Shown here piece after piece: positions 16,433 through 25,005 of a stretch of DNA of 45,943 bases. Below the pieces are notes generated by a model, which was not told where the DNA came from, did no database searches, and saw nothing but the letters and a program-made list of their open reading frames with translations. This DNA is from JACPNE01 sp964444465 (GTDB lineage: Archaea; Nanobdellota; Nanobdellia; SCGC-AAA011-G17; JACPNG01), in the NCBI GenBank assembly GCA_964444465.1, contig CAYUGZ010000006.1, forward strand, positions 1 through 45,943. The letters run 5' to 3'. Numbering within the stretch: position 1 is the first letter of the stretch; each line of letters begins with the position of its first letter. Made by a program: the position numbers and the translations under genes.

Positions 16433-17904
16433 TAACTTTTAGCAACATACACTAGATGTTTAGCTTTTTTCTTACAGATTAAACATTTACTGTTTGAATC
16501 TATTTTTTCTTCTTTTGGATATAATGTTCCACAAACATCTCCCCCTTCTGTCTTAGCTTTTAAAATATCTGCACATTTTTCTCCATCTTTTTCTACAGAA
16601 CAAAATGGAACTTTGATAAAACCTCTGTATTTTTTTATTAAATCTTTTAAATCATTTAAAGAATTCGAACTTCTATGATTATTTTTAAAATATTCATCAG
16701 CCTTCTCCTTGATGTCTTTATTAAGTTTTAATAAAAGTTTATCAATTTCTTTTCCTACTTCATTTACTTTAATATTTCTTTTTTTATCTTCTGTTCTTAA
16801 TGCAATAGAAACTGATTTATTTTTAATTTCTTTAGGTCCTACTTCAATTCTTAAAGGAACTCCTTTTAACTCCCATTGATTATATTTAAACCCAGGAGTT
16901 TCTTCACTATTATCAAATTTTGTTCTATAACCTAATTTTTTTAATGAAGATTCTAATTTTTCACATAATTCAATAACTTTTTTAGATTCATCTTCTTTAT
17001 TGCTAAAAGTTATAGGAATAATAACAATTTGTAATGGTGCCATATCTGATGGAATTATTAATCCATTATCATCTCCATGAATTGCTATTAAAGCAGCCAT
17101 TATTCTCCATATTCCAGGACCAAAACAAGTTTGATAAACAAATTGTTCTTTTTCATCTTTACCTTTAACTTTTATATTAAATGCTTTTGAAAAATTCTGT
17201 CCCAAATCATGTGTAGAAGCTAATTGATTTCTTTTTCCATCAGGCATTAAAGTGTCAGGAGTAAAAGTATCATTTGCTCCATTAAATTTATCCCATTCTG
17301 GTCTTTTAAAATATAAAAATGGGATATTAACTTTATCATAAATAACTTTTTCACAAGTCTCTAAATCATCTTTAATTTGTTTTAATGACTCTTCATGTTC
17401 ATTAAACACATCATGAGTCTCAAAAAATAAAAATTCTCTTCCTCTAATAAAAACCCTAGTAGTTCTTTCATTTCTAAACACAGATATTCTACTTTGATAT
17501 CCTTTGAATGGTAGGTCTTTATGACTTCTAAACCATAAAGAATACATTGGATAAATTTGAGCTTCTCCTGTGGGTCTTAAAGCAAATCTTTCATCTAATT
17601 TTTTAGAACCAGCTTCAGAAATCCAATAAACATTTGGGGTGAATCCTGCATGTTCTTTCTCTTTCTTTAAATCTAATTCTCTAACAGAAATCGGAAATAA
17701 ATATTGAAGATGTCCTTGTTCTTCTACTTCTTTTTCTAAATACTCATAAATTTTCTTTATAATAAAAAATCCCCATGGTCTATGTACTACAAAACCTTGT
17801 ATCCCAAACCTAATGTCAGCTAATTCAGCCTTTTGAACTACTTGAGAATACCATTCAGAAAAATTTTGATCTTTCTTAACTGTTATTCCTAACTCTTTTT
17901 TCAT
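16429..17904 (-). CDS. proS: Prolyl-tRNA synthetase, archaeal/eukaryotic type
   Basis: 491 aa class II synthetase that charges tRNA-Pro. Near residue 30-50 it has RFGIQGFVVHRPWGFFIIKKIYEYLEKE. Class II motif 2 is FRNERTTRVFIRGREFLFFETHDVF (~147-172) and motif 3 lies around CFGPGIWRIMAALIAIHGDDNGLIIPSDMAPLQIV (~260-294), leading into the anticodon-binding domain. The C-terminal Cys-rich Zn domain of this type is present (CSVEKDGEKC...CGTLYP...CLICKKKAKHLVYVAKSY). No bacterial editing insertion is seen. It is convergent with the transglutaminase-like gene, overlapping 4 nt. Confidence 0.95.
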   Translation of the reverse strand: MKKELGITVKKDQNFSEWYSQVVQKAELADIRFGIQGFVVHRPWGFFIIKKIYEYLEKEVEEQGHLQYLFPISVRELDLKKEKEHAGFTPNVYWISEAGSKKLDERFALRPTGEAQIYPMYSLWFRSHKDLPFKGYQSRISVFRNERTTRVFIRGREFLFFETHDVFNEHEESLKQIKDDLETCEKVIYDKVNIPFLYFKRPEWDKFNGANDTFTPDTLMPDGKRNQLASTHDLGQNFSKAFNIKVKGKDEKEQFVYQTCFGPGIWRIMAALIAIHGDDNGLIIPSDMAPLQIVIIPITFSNKEDESKKVIELCEKLESSLKKLGYRTKFDNSEETPGFKYNQWELKGVPLRIEVGPKEIKNKSVSIALRTEDKKRNIKVNEVGKEIDKLLLKLNKDIKEKADEYFKNNHRSSNSLNDLKDLIKKYRGFIKVPFCSVEKDGEKCADILKAKTEGGDVCGTLYPKEEKIDSNSKCLICKKKAKHLVYVAKSY

Positions 17905-17935
17905 GAAAGAAAAAAGTAGAAGTATTTATTTAAAT

Positions 17936-18463
17936 TTATTGTTTCCACTTGATTGTACACCCAATTGCATGAGTTTCTGGATTTGGAACTTCTTTTCCTT
18001 CTACTAATGCATCTAAAGCTTCTCTTAAATCTTGTTTAGTTACTTGTTCAGGATGTTCCCAATTATCATCAATTCTTCCTGTATATCTTAATTTTCTTTC
18101 TTCATCAAACACAAAAATATGTGGTGTTCTTTCTCCACCATAAGCTTTAGCTACCTCTTGTGTTTCATCTCTTAGATATGGAAAATTAAATCCTTTTTCT
18201 TCGACTCTTTTCTTCATACTCTCAAAATTATCGTCTGGATGAGTTGATTCATCATTAGAATTAATACCAACTAATTGAACCCCTTTATCTTTGTAATCAT
18301 TTTGTATTTCAATTAATCTATCTTCATATGCTTTAACATATGGACAATGATTACATGTAAATATAACAACTAAAACTTTTTTTTCTTTAGCATCTTCTAA
18401 ACTATGCTCTTGATCATCTGTTCCTTTTAATTTAAAATCTGGTGCTGTATCATTAATATTCAT
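17936..18463 (-). CDS. Thioredoxin-fold protein, AhpC/TlpA-like with CxxC
   Basis: 175 aa. TAPDFKLKGTDDQEHSLEDAKEKKVLVVIFTCNHCPYVKAYEDRL places a CNHC redox pair at ~37-40 after the first strands. GINSNDES, FPYLRDETQEVAKAYGGERTPHIFVFD and a cis-Pro (TPHIF) complete the thioredoxin fold. There is no signal peptide, so it is cytosolic. This type is widespread in bacteria as a thioredoxin family protein beside AhpC/TSA enzymes, and probably reduces peroxides or disulfides. It has an SD-like GGGGG 4 nt before its ATG and follows the 61-aa gene by 15 nt. Composition is less Lys/Ile-biased than its neighbours, suggesting transfer. Confidence 0.85.
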   Translation of the reverse strand: MNINDTAPDFKLKGTDDQEHSLEDAKEKKVLVVIFTCNHCPYVKAYEDRLIEIQNDYKDKGVQLVGINSNDESTHPDDNFESMKKRVEEKGFNFPYLRDETQEVAKAYGGERTPHIFVFDEERKLRYTGRIDDNWEHPEQVTKQDLREALDALVEGKEVPNPETHAIGCTIKWKQ

Positions 18464-18467
18464 TTTT

Positions 18468-18472
18468 CCCCC
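18468..18472 (-). promoter_or_regulatory. SD-like GGGGG of thioredoxin-fold gene
   Basis: The minus-strand AGGGGG run is 4 nt before the ATG at 18463. Most first genes in the window look leaderless instead. Confidence 0.45.
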
Positions 18473-18478
18473 TAATTA

Positions 18479-18664
18479 TTATTCAAAATCTTTAACTCTC
18501 TTTAATAAATCTTCCTTTAATTCTTCATTTTCAGTTTTTTCTGCATAAAGTTTTATAGCTTCTCTTGCGATTGGATCTTTAAAGCTCAATAAAAACTTAT
18601 CCACTGGAAGTTCTGGATACTTATCGCTTTGAAATTCCCCTTTTTCATTTATATGATGTCCCAT
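18479..18664 (-). CDS. Small conserved-looking protein upstream of thioredoxin-fold gene
   Basis: 61 aa, beginning MGHHINEKGEFQSDKYPELPVDKFLLSFKDPIAREAIKLYAEK. The rest is a charged helix (EELKEDLLKRVKDFE). I recall similar short proteins with a GHHIN...FQSDKYP opening in bacteria, but cannot name a function. It has a strong SD (AAGGAGG at 18671-18677, 6 nt spacing), rare here, and is 15 nt before the thioredoxin-fold gene, so the two form an operon. The HH near the N-terminus could bind metal; that is speculation. Confidence 0.75.
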   Translation of the reverse strand: MGHHINEKGEFQSDKYPELPVDKFLLSFKDPIAREAIKLYAEKTENEELKEDLLKRVKDFE

Positions 18665-18670
18665 TTTATT

Positions 18671-18677
18671 CCTCCTT
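18671..18677 (-). promoter_or_regulatory. Strong Shine-Dalgarno AAGGAGG
   Basis: Minus-strand AAGGAGG is 6 nt before the ATG at 18664. It fixes that start and shows a leadered, bacterial-looking transcript. Confidence 0.6.
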
Positions 18678-18710
18678 ATTCTTCATATTTAGCTAATTTA
18701 TAATATTAAA

Positions 18711-18782
18711 TGGGCCTACTGGGACTCGAACCCAGAACTTTCGGTTCGAAACCGAATATTTTATCCATTAGACTATAGGCCC
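18711..18782 (-). tRNA. tRNA-Arg (anticodon TCG)
   Basis: On the minus strand the acceptor stem GGGCCTA pairs with TAGGCCC. The anticodon stem TTCGG/CCGAA holds loop TTTCGAA (anticodon TCG, reading CGA-type Arg codons). The T arm is CTGGG-TTCGAGT-CCCAG. The discriminator base is A (18711) and CCA is not encoded. The D stem is weak: GTCT against AAAT leaves one G-U pair and one C-A mismatch. Confidence 0.93.
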
Positions 18783-18840
18783 AAAATCATAAAAACCTTG
18801 CCTTTTTTTAATCTTTTTACTATTTTAAATAATAACAAAA

Positions 18841-18850
18841 TTTTATATAG
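18841..18850 (+). promoter_or_regulatory. TATA-like promoter of acdA
   Basis: TTTTATATAG is centred ~28 nt before the ATG at 18874. Confidence 0.5.
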
Positions 18851-18873
18851 ACTCTACTTTTATTATTATTTTA

Positions 18874-20229
18874 ATGGATCTAGGAAATTTCTTTAATTCA
18901 AAGAATGTAGCCATAGTTGGGGTGTCAAGAAATCCTAATAAAATAGGCCATGTTATTTTTAGAAATCTAATAGATGGGGACTTTAACGGCAATATTTTTG
19001 TTGTAAATCCAAATGTACAATCAATTCTAGGTTATGTTTCTTACAAAAATATTTCACAAATAAAAGAAAAAATTGATTTGGTTATAATAGCTGTTCCTGC
19101 AAAACAAGCAGTTAAAGTAACAAATGAGTGTGGAAGAAAGAAAATTAAAGATTTAATCATAATAAGTGCTGGATTTAAAGAAGTTGGAAATAATAAACTA
19201 GATAATTCATTACAAAAAGCAATTAAAAAATATAGATTAAGAGTTATAGGCCCTAATTGTTTAGGAGTTTTAAACACTAAAAATAAGCTAGATACTTTGT
19301 TTCTTCCTCATTATAGACTTAAAAGACCGAAACAAGGAGGAATTTCTTTTGTATGTCAATCTGGGGCTGTTGGCTCAACAATATTAGATTTAGCTTCTAG
19401 AGAAGAAGATGGATTTGCAAAATTTGTTAGTTATGGAAATGCCATAGATGTTGATGAATCTGATTTAATTGAATATTTGGCTAGTGATCATGACACTAAA
19501 GTTATTTGTTTATATGTAGAAGCAATAAAAGATGCTAAAAAATTTATGAGGGTTATGAAAGAAACAACTAAAAGAAAACCCGTTATAGTTGTAAAAGGAG
19601 GGATGACAGAGGAGGGTAATAAAGCTACACTATCACATACTGGATCTTTAGCTGGTTCTGCTGAAGTGTATTTAGCTGCATTTAAACAAACTGGAATGAT
19701 TTATGCTCCTTCATTAGAAGATATGTTTAATTATGCTAGAATTTTAGAAGGATCTATAAGGCCAAAAAATAATAGGATACAAATTATAACTAATGGTGGA
19801 GGTTATGGTATAATATGCACAGATGCTGTTGTTAATAATAATTTAAGGATGGCCGAGCCTAGTAAAGAAACTAAAAGAAATCTAAAAAAATATTTTCCCC
19901 CTATTGTTATTTTAAATAATCCAATGGATCTAACGGGAGATGCTACAACTGAAAGATATAGATTATCTATTGATGCTTGTTTAAATGATAAAAATATTGA
20001 TGTTTTATTATTAGTTGTGTTGTATCAAACTCCATTAGTTACAACTGATGTTGTTGATGTTATTACTGAATTTAAAAATATGCATAAAAAACCAATAATA
20101 GTTGTTTCAACTGGAGGGGAATTTACTCAAATACTAAAAGAATCTTTACAAAATAACGGAGTTCCTTGTTTTACTTATCCAGAAAATGCTGTTAAGTCAA
20201 TTAAAGCCTTAGTTGATTATTATCTATGA
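18874..20229 (+). CDS. acdA: ADP-forming acyl/acetyl-CoA synthetase, alpha subunit
   Basis: 451 aa, the usual size (~460). A CoA-binding Rossmann domain opens the protein (NVAIVGVSRNPNKIGHVIFRNL). Then come IGPNCLGVLNT (~125-140), the ligase domain GGISFVCQSGAVGSTILD, and the phosphorylated histidine His255 in KATLSHTGSLAGS, matching His257 of the Pyrococcus enzyme. It shuttles phosphate from acyl phosphate to ADP through the beta subunit. Archaeal ACD genes are often adjacent or fused; here beta is at 13816-14421. Own promoter, no operon partner upstream; the 120-aa gene follows after 43 nt with its own TATA box. Confidence 0.92.
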   Translation: MDLGNFFNSKNVAIVGVSRNPNKIGHVIFRNLIDGDFNGNIFVVNPNVQSILGYVSYKNISQIKEKIDLVIIAVPAKQAVKVTNECGRKKIKDLIIISAGFKEVGNNKLDNSLQKAIKKYRLRVIGPNCLGVLNTKNKLDTLFLPHYRLKRPKQGGISFVCQSGAVGSTILDLASREEDGFAKFVSYGNAIDVDESDLIEYLASDHDTKVICLYVEAIKDAKKFMRVMKETTKRKPVIVVKGGMTEEGNKATLSHTGSLAGSAEVYLAAFKQTGMIYAPSLEDMFNYARILEGSIRPKNNRIQIITNGGGYGIICTDAVVNNNLRMAEPSKETKRNLKKYFPPIVILNNPMDLTGDATTERYRLSIDACLNDKNIDVLLLVVLYQTPLVTTDVVDVITEFKNMHKKPIIVVSTGGEFTQILKESLQNNGVPCFTYPENAVKSIKALVDYYL

Positions 20230-20242
20230 TTTAAGTTGATCA

Positions 20243-20254
20243 AATTTATAATAT
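20243..20254 (+). promoter_or_regulatory. TATA-like promoter of 20273 gene
   Basis: An ATTTATAATATA-like stretch is centred ~25 nt before the ATG at 20273. Confidence 0.4.
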
Positions 20255-20272
20255 ATTTGTTTTTTTTGTTCC

Positions 20273-20635
20273 ATGGCTGAATTATATGTTGATGATTGGG
20301 TAAAAGAAGCATATGGGTTTGAGTCTACAGAAGAATATCTAAGACATTGTAAAGAAAATAATGTTTATCCCTTACTAAAAGGTTATGAATATTTTAAAAG
20401 TTTTTTAGAAAATGAAATAATTGAACCATGTATAACAATCATTAGAACTTATTACACTCGTGGAGGAATGGATGAATTTTTTGGAGTAACATTAGATAGA
20501 AGATTAGAGGGTTTAGAAGCACCGGCCCATGGTGGAAGAACTGGAATACATGAACCAGAAAAAATTCTTTCATTAGAAAATTCTCCAGATGATTGGTTTC
20601 TAGAAGATTTTTGGAAAATAGATGAAGAATTATAA
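20273..20635 (+). CDS. Hypothetical acidic cytosolic protein
   Basis: 120 aa, acidic, with no signal peptide or membrane segment. I do not recognise it. It has many aromatic residues, a central TYYTRGGMDEFFGVTLDRRLEG and a Gly/His segment APAHGGRTGIHEPE (~83-96). It ends very acidic (DDWFLEDFWKIDEEL). The start has a TATA-like box. Its last 6 nt overlap the convergent aminotransferase gene. Confidence 0.6.
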   Translation: MAELYVDDWVKEAYGFESTEEYLRHCKENNVYPLLKGYEYFKSFLENEIIEPCITIIRTYYTRGGMDEFFGVTLDRRLEGLEAPAHGGRTGIHEPEKILSLENSPDDWFLEDFWKIDEEL

Positions 20636-21793
20636 TTTTTTGACAAACTTTTCTAATCTATTCATTGCTTTAACAATTATTTTATAATCTGTTGCATAAC
20701 TACATCTAATGTAACCTTCACCAAATCTTCCAAATTCAGTTCCAGGAACAACAGCAACTTTAGCTTCTTTTAATAATTTATTAGCAAACTTACTAGAACT
20801 CATCTTAAAATCTTTGATACTAGAAAAAGTATAAAATGCACCTTTAGGTTCTAAAGTTTTTAATCCAATCTCATTTAATCTTTTAACAATAAACTTTCTT
20901 CTTCTATCATACTCTTTTCTCATCTTTTCAATATGTTTATTTGGAAGAGTTAAAGCTTTTATTGCCATTAATTGAGAAATATGAGGTGCTGTTAATGTTA
21001 TGTAATGAATAGTTTTTGTCATGGCTTGTATTACATCTTTAGGACCGTGAACATATCCTAATCTAAAACCACACATAGCATAACTCTTAGAAAATGATTG
21101 TAATGTAACAACATAATTTTTCATTCCATTTAATGATCCAATACTTATATGTTTAGAATCATAAATTAATTTTTCATAAGCTTCATCACTTAATATGTAT
21201 AAATCATTATCAACAGCTATATCTGCTATCTCTTCCAATAATTTTTTATTTAATACAGTTCCAGTAGGATTTGAGGGTGTATTAATCATTAATGCTCTTG
21301 TTTTTTTATTTATTAATTTTTTAATTCTATCTGGATTTATTTCAAAATTTTCATCTTCTTTTAATTCTAAATCAACAGGAACAGCATCACTCAACTCTAT
21401 AGCTGGAAGATAGGCCATATAACCAGGATTTGGAATTATAACTTGTTCATTAATATCTAAAGTTGATAACAAAGTTGTAAAGATTCCTTCCTGACTTCCA
21501 CAAGTAACTAAAATCTCATCAATATCTGCATTAATCTTATTTTCTTTTTTTAATTTTTTTATTATTGCTTTTCTTAGGTCTGTTCTACCTTCTGAAGGAG
21601 AATAATGACTATATTTTAATTCTTTATTTTTAGAAATAATACTTTTCAAATAATTTAATAATGGTTTAGGAGTTTCAAAATCTGGTTCTCCAGGTCCTAA
21701 TGATAAGATAGATTTATCTTCAGCTGCCAATCCTAATAACTTTCCTATAACTGCATCTGGGAGTTGTAATTCACGTTCAGCTATATGTCTCAT
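20630..21793 (-). CDS. PLP aminotransferase class I/II (aspartate aminotransferase-like)
   Basis: 387 aa fold-type I aminotransferase. The PLP lysine is Lys236 (QSFSKSYAM). Asn175 (TPSNPTG), Asp203 (LSDEAYE) and Arg244 (FRLGYVHG) complete the cofactor site, and the C-terminal carboxylate-binding Arg is in EGYIRCSYAT. This subgroup (MRHIAERELQLPDAVI...) is the archaeal AspC-like class that moves amino groups between aspartate, aromatic or branched amino acids and 2-oxoglutarate. Substrate cannot be fixed from sequence. It could feed 2-oxo acids towards acyl-CoA and ACD. The gene overlaps its convergent neighbour by 6 nt. Confidence 0.9.
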   Translation of the reverse strand: MRHIAERELQLPDAVIGKLLGLAAEDKSILSLGPGEPDFETPKPLLNYLKSIISKNKELKYSHYSPSEGRTDLRKAIIKKLKKENKINADIDEILVTCGSQEGIFTTLLSTLDINEQVIIPNPGYMAYLPAIELSDAVPVDLELKEDENFEINPDRIKKLINKKTRALMINTPSNPTGTVLNKKLLEEIADIAVDNDLYILSDEAYEKLIYDSKHISIGSLNGMKNYVVTLQSFSKSYAMCGFRLGYVHGPKDVIQAMTKTIHYITLTAPHISQLMAIKALTLPNKHIEKMRKEYDRRRKFIVKRLNEIGLKTLEPKGAFYTFSSIKDFKMSSSKFANKLLKEAKVAVVPGTEFGRFGEGYIRCSYATDYKIIVKAMNRLEKFVKKL

Positions 21794-21833
21794 ATTCTTT
21801 TTAGTATTTTTTATTATAAATAGTTTATTATCT

Positions 21834-22262
21834 CTAAAAACTTCTTAATAGATTATATCCAAATATTAAATACCCTAATGTTAAGATTATTCCACCTAAC
21901 ATATTAAATGTTGATGCATAAGAAACATTTGATAATCCTTTAACTGCAGTAAAAACTATCATTAATATCAATCCAATGTTAAGTAAAATAAAACTATATT
22001 TTGCTAACTTTAATGAATACAACTCTCTATTTGATATTAAAGGAACAACATAATATAACAATCCAAATAAGATAAAAGAAACAAATCCAACATTAGTTAT
22101 GAAAGCATGTTCTGCTTCTAACCAATGTCCTTCTTCAGTATGTGAATATAAACTTAGTTTACCACCAGAGATCATTCCTCCAATTAATACCCCAATAAAC
22201 ATATAGATTATTCCAACAATAATAAAATATTTTATTAGACCATTCATATTATAAAAGTTCAT
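21834..22262 (-). CDS. Four-helix membrane protein resembling a haem-copper oxidase subunit I fragment
   Basis: 142 aa with about four membrane helices (10-30, 48-70, 80-102 and 115-138). The segment AEHAFITNVGFVSFILFGLLYYVVPLI resembles the His-bearing second helix of cbb3/NnrS-like subunit I proteins (AHAHxxxxGW...FGxxYYxxP). A full oxidase subunit has ~12 helices and six conserved His. Only a few His occur here (SHTEEGHWLEAEHA), so respiration by this protein alone is unlikely. It may be a single-haem or sensor-like membrane protein. It lies 40 nt upstream of the aminotransferase start (both minus) and may share a transcript. Confidence 0.6.
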   Translation of the reverse strand: MNFYNMNGLIKYFIIVGIIYMFIGVLIGGMISGGKLSLYSHTEEGHWLEAEHAFITNVGFVSFILFGLLYYVVPLISNRELYSLKLAKYSFILLNIGLILMIVFTAVKGLSNVSYASTFNMLGGIILTLGYLIFGYNLLRSF

Positions 22263-22340
22263 CTTAACTTTATGAAAATTTTTAATTATAAATAAGTTTT
22301 GTTTAAGTTAAATTTATATATTTAGAGAACTTTGTAATCT

Positions 22341-22346
22341 AGGAGG
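22341..22346 (+). promoter_or_regulatory. Shine-Dalgarno AGGAGG
   Basis: AGGAGG is 5 nt before the ATG at 22352. It fixes the start of a small membrane protein. Confidence 0.6.
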
Positions 22347-22351
22347 CTAAA

Positions 22352-22549
22352 ATGGGTTTAATTGATTGGTATAATACAAATTTAAGCAAATTAGATGTGT
22401 GGGATATAGGAGCTATTAAATTAAGTGTAGCTGCTTCTGTATTGTTACTAGCAAAATATTGGGCACCTATACTAAGTTTAGAATGGTATTGGTATGTCAT
22501 AATTTTTGTGATAGCTGTAATAAGACCAATATCTAGATTTTTTAAATAA
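22352..22549 (+). CDS. Small membrane protein
   Basis: 65 aa. Two hydrophobic stretches (about 20-34 and 42-58) follow a polar N-terminus (MGLIDWYNTNLSKLDVWDIGAIKLSVAA). No Cys or His and no known motif. I recall similar short proteins annotated only as hypothetical in DPANN genomes. A perfect SD supports translation. It precedes carbamate kinase by 43 nt; co-transcription is possible but a functional link is not shown. Confidence 0.65.
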   Translation: MGLIDWYNTNLSKLDVWDIGAIKLSVAASVLLLAKYWAPILSLEWYWYVIIFVIAVIRPISRFFK

Positions 22550-22592
22550 TAAACTTCAAAACAAATATAAAGTATAGAATGTATTTTATGTT

Positions 22593-23522
22593 GTGAAAAA
22601 GATATTAGTGGCATTAGGTGGAAATGCTATTTTAAAAAAAGGTGAAAAAGGAACATATAACCATCTAATAAAAAATATTAGAGATTCGTACAAACAACTT
22701 CTTCCTTTAATTAAAAAAAATAAAATAATAATCACATTTGGAAATGGACCTCAAGCAGGAATTCTTGCTATTCAAAATGAATTAGCAAAAAATAAATTCT
22801 CTCAAATGCCTTTAGATGTAATAGGTGCAGAGTCTCAAGGTTGGATAGGTTATTTATTAGAAAAAGAATTAATAAATTTATTAAAACAAAATAAAATAAA
22901 AAAAGAAGTTGTAACAATATTAACTCAAGTTTTAGTAGATAAAAAAGATAAATCATTTAGGAATCCAACTAAATTTATAGGTCCATTCTATAAAAAAAAT
23001 GAAATCTCTAAATTAAAAAAACAAGGGTATAAGATAAAAGAAGACCCAAGAGGAGGTTATAGAAGAGTTGTCCCAAGTCCAAAACCATTAAAGATAATAG
23101 AAGAAAATACTATAAAAAAATTAATTGATAAAGGAACAATTGTGATATCATGTGGGGGTGGAGGAATCCCTGTTTACAAAAATAAAGATAAGTTAGTTGG
23201 GATTGAAGGAGTTATTGACAAAGATTTAGCCTCTCAATGTTTGGCCTCTTCTTTAAATTTTAATGAACTAATAATAATAACAGATATAAACAAAGTGGCT
23301 ATAAACTACAAAAAACCAAATCAAAAATTCTTAAGTAAACTAAAATTTAAGGATTCAAAGAAGTATTTATTAGAAAAAGAATTCCCTCCTGGAAGTATGG
23401 GTCCAAAAGTACAAGCTTCTAACAATTTTCTCAGTAAAGGTGGAAAAAAAGTTATTATTACAAATATTAAAAATATAAAGAAAGCTTTAGAAAGTAGAGA
23501 GGGTACTATAATTACGAAATGA
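22593..23522 (+). CDS. arcC: Carbamate kinase
   Basis: 309 aa, full length for the family. It transfers phosphate from carbamoyl phosphate to ADP, giving ATP, CO2 and ammonia. Family motifs occur in order: LVALGGNAIL (N-terminus), ITFGNGPQAGIL (~48-60), MPLDVIGAESQGWIGYL (~72-88), VISCGGGGIPVY (~187-198), GVIDKDLASQCLAS (~210-223) and PGSMGPKVQAS (~270-280). The start is GTG; the nearest upstream ATG (22588) runs into TGA at once. The gene overlaps the M32 start by 4 nt and heads a run with OTC, which fits ATP formation from citrulline. No arginine deiminase is in the window. Confidence 0.94.
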   Translation: MKKILVALGGNAILKKGEKGTYNHLIKNIRDSYKQLLPLIKKNKIIITFGNGPQAGILAIQNELAKNKFSQMPLDVIGAESQGWIGYLLEKELINLLKQNKIKKEVVTILTQVLVDKKDKSFRNPTKFIGPFYKKNEISKLKKQGYKIKEDPRGGYRRVVPSPKPLKIIEENTIKKLIDKGTIVISCGGGGIPVYKNKDKLVGIEGVIDKDLASQCLASSLNFNELIIITDINKVAINYKKPNQKFLSKLKFKDSKKYLLEKEFPPGSMGPKVQASNNFLSKGGKKVIITNIKNIKKALESREGTIITK

Positions 23523-25003
23523 AAAAAGATTTCAGTTTAATAAAAGAATATCAAAAAGATTTACATATCTTAGGAGATATTAATAGTGTATTACATTGGG
23601 ATAGAGAAACAATTATGCCAATAAAAGGCATTGAATCGAGATCAGAACAAAGTGCACTCGTATCTGAGATAATACATAAAAAAGCTACTTCTAAACATTT
23701 GTTTAGATCATTAAAAAGATTAAAAGAATCTAAAATTCAAGGTGATAATAAATTAATGATAAATAAGTTGTATAAAGATATAGAAAAATCAAGAAAACTA
23801 CCTCCAAAATTTGTAAAAGAATTAGCAAAAACTGCAAATTTAACCACATTAAAATGGAGGGAAGCAAAACAAAAAAATAATTTCAAAAAATTTGAACCTT
23901 ATCTAAAAAAGATAGTAGAATTAAAACAACAAGAAAGTAGTTATATTGGATTAAAAGGTCATCCTTATAATAGTCTACTAGATAGCTATGAAGAAGGTAT
24001 GACTACAGAAAAATTAAAACCTTTGTTTAATGGATTGAAAAAATCTTTAACTTCTTTACATAAAAAAATAGAAAAAAGTAGTGTATACAAAAATGATAAT
24101 GGAGAACATAGTCATAAATTTAGTATTGACAAGCAAAAAGAACTTTGTGAAGATGTAATAAAAAAAATTGGTTTAAAACAAAATAATAGTATATTTAGAA
24201 CTTCTACACATCCATTTACCCTAAGTTTAGGATTAAATGATGTAAGGATAACTACAAGCTTTAATCGTAATCTACTTTTTTCATTTATAGCAACAATGCA
24301 TGAAGCAGGACATGCTTTATATGAACTAAATCTCCCTAAAAAACATAAACATACAATTTTTCATAATGCTGCTTCATATGGTGCTCATGAATCTCAATCT
24401 AAATTCTGGGAGAATATGATTGGGAAAAACAAACCATTCTGGAAATACTATTTTCCAAAATTTGATAAAAAATTTAATCTCGAAACTAATTTTAATAACT
24501 GGTATAGATATGTAAATAAAATAAAATCTGACCCAATTAGAGTAACATCAGATGAAATAGCTTATCCTCTACATATAATATTAAGATTTGAAATAGAAAC
24601 TGGATTAATTGATGGTTCTATTAAAGTTAAAGAACTGCCTAGTATATGGAATAAAAAAATGAAAGATTATCTAAATATAAAACCAAAAAACAATTCAGAA
24701 GGATTATTACAAGATATACATTGGTCATGGGGAGCAATTGGCTACTTCCCAACTTACGCTATCGGAACTATTTATGCAGCACAATTATATAAAAAATTAT
24801 TAAAAGATAAAAAAAATATTGAAATAGAAATAGAAAAAGGAAATTTCAATGATGTAGCAAAATGGTTAAATAAAAATTTTCATGAATACGGAAACACATT
24901 AACAAGTGAAGAGATAATGAAGAAAACTTGTAAACAAGGATTGAATCCAGAGATATTAGTTAAATATTTAAAGAAAAAGTATTCGCAAATTTATAAAATA
25001 TAA
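23519..25003 (+). CDS. M32 metallocarboxypeptidase (Taq type)
   Basis: 494 aa, the usual ~500. HEAGH at 261-265 binds zinc with the Glu of HESQSKFWENMIG (~290). DEIAYPLHIILRFEIE (~343-358) and the C-terminal GAIGYFPTYAIGTIYAAQLY are characteristic. The N-terminal helical part has LHWDRETIMP. The family removes C-terminal residues from peptides with broad specificity and works in the cytosol. It sits in translational overlap with arcC and 2 nt before the P-loop gene, so it is part of the arcC-OTC operon; it may liberate arginine or citrulline-type residues, which is inference. Confidence 0.94.
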   Translation: MKKDFSLIKEYQKDLHILGDINSVLHWDRETIMPIKGIESRSEQSALVSEIIHKKATSKHLFRSLKRLKESKIQGDNKLMINKLYKDIEKSRKLPPKFVKELAKTANLTTLKWREAKQKNNFKKFEPYLKKIVELKQQESSYIGLKGHPYNSLLDSYEEGMTTEKLKPLFNGLKKSLTSLHKKIEKSSVYKNDNGEHSHKFSIDKQKELCEDVIKKIGLKQNNSIFRTSTHPFTLSLGLNDVRITTSFNRNLLFSFIATMHEAGHALYELNLPKKHKHTIFHNAASYGAHESQSKFWENMIGKNKPFWKYYFPKFDKKFNLETNFNNWYRYVNKIKSDPIRVTSDEIAYPLHIILRFEIETGLIDGSIKVKELPSIWNKKMKDYLNIKPKNNSEGLLQDIHWSWGAIGYFPTYAIGTIYAAQLYKKLLKDKKNIEIEIEKGNFNDVAKWLNKNFHEYGNTLTSEEIMKKTCKQGLNPEILVKYLKKKYSQIYKI

Positions 25004-25005
25004 AA

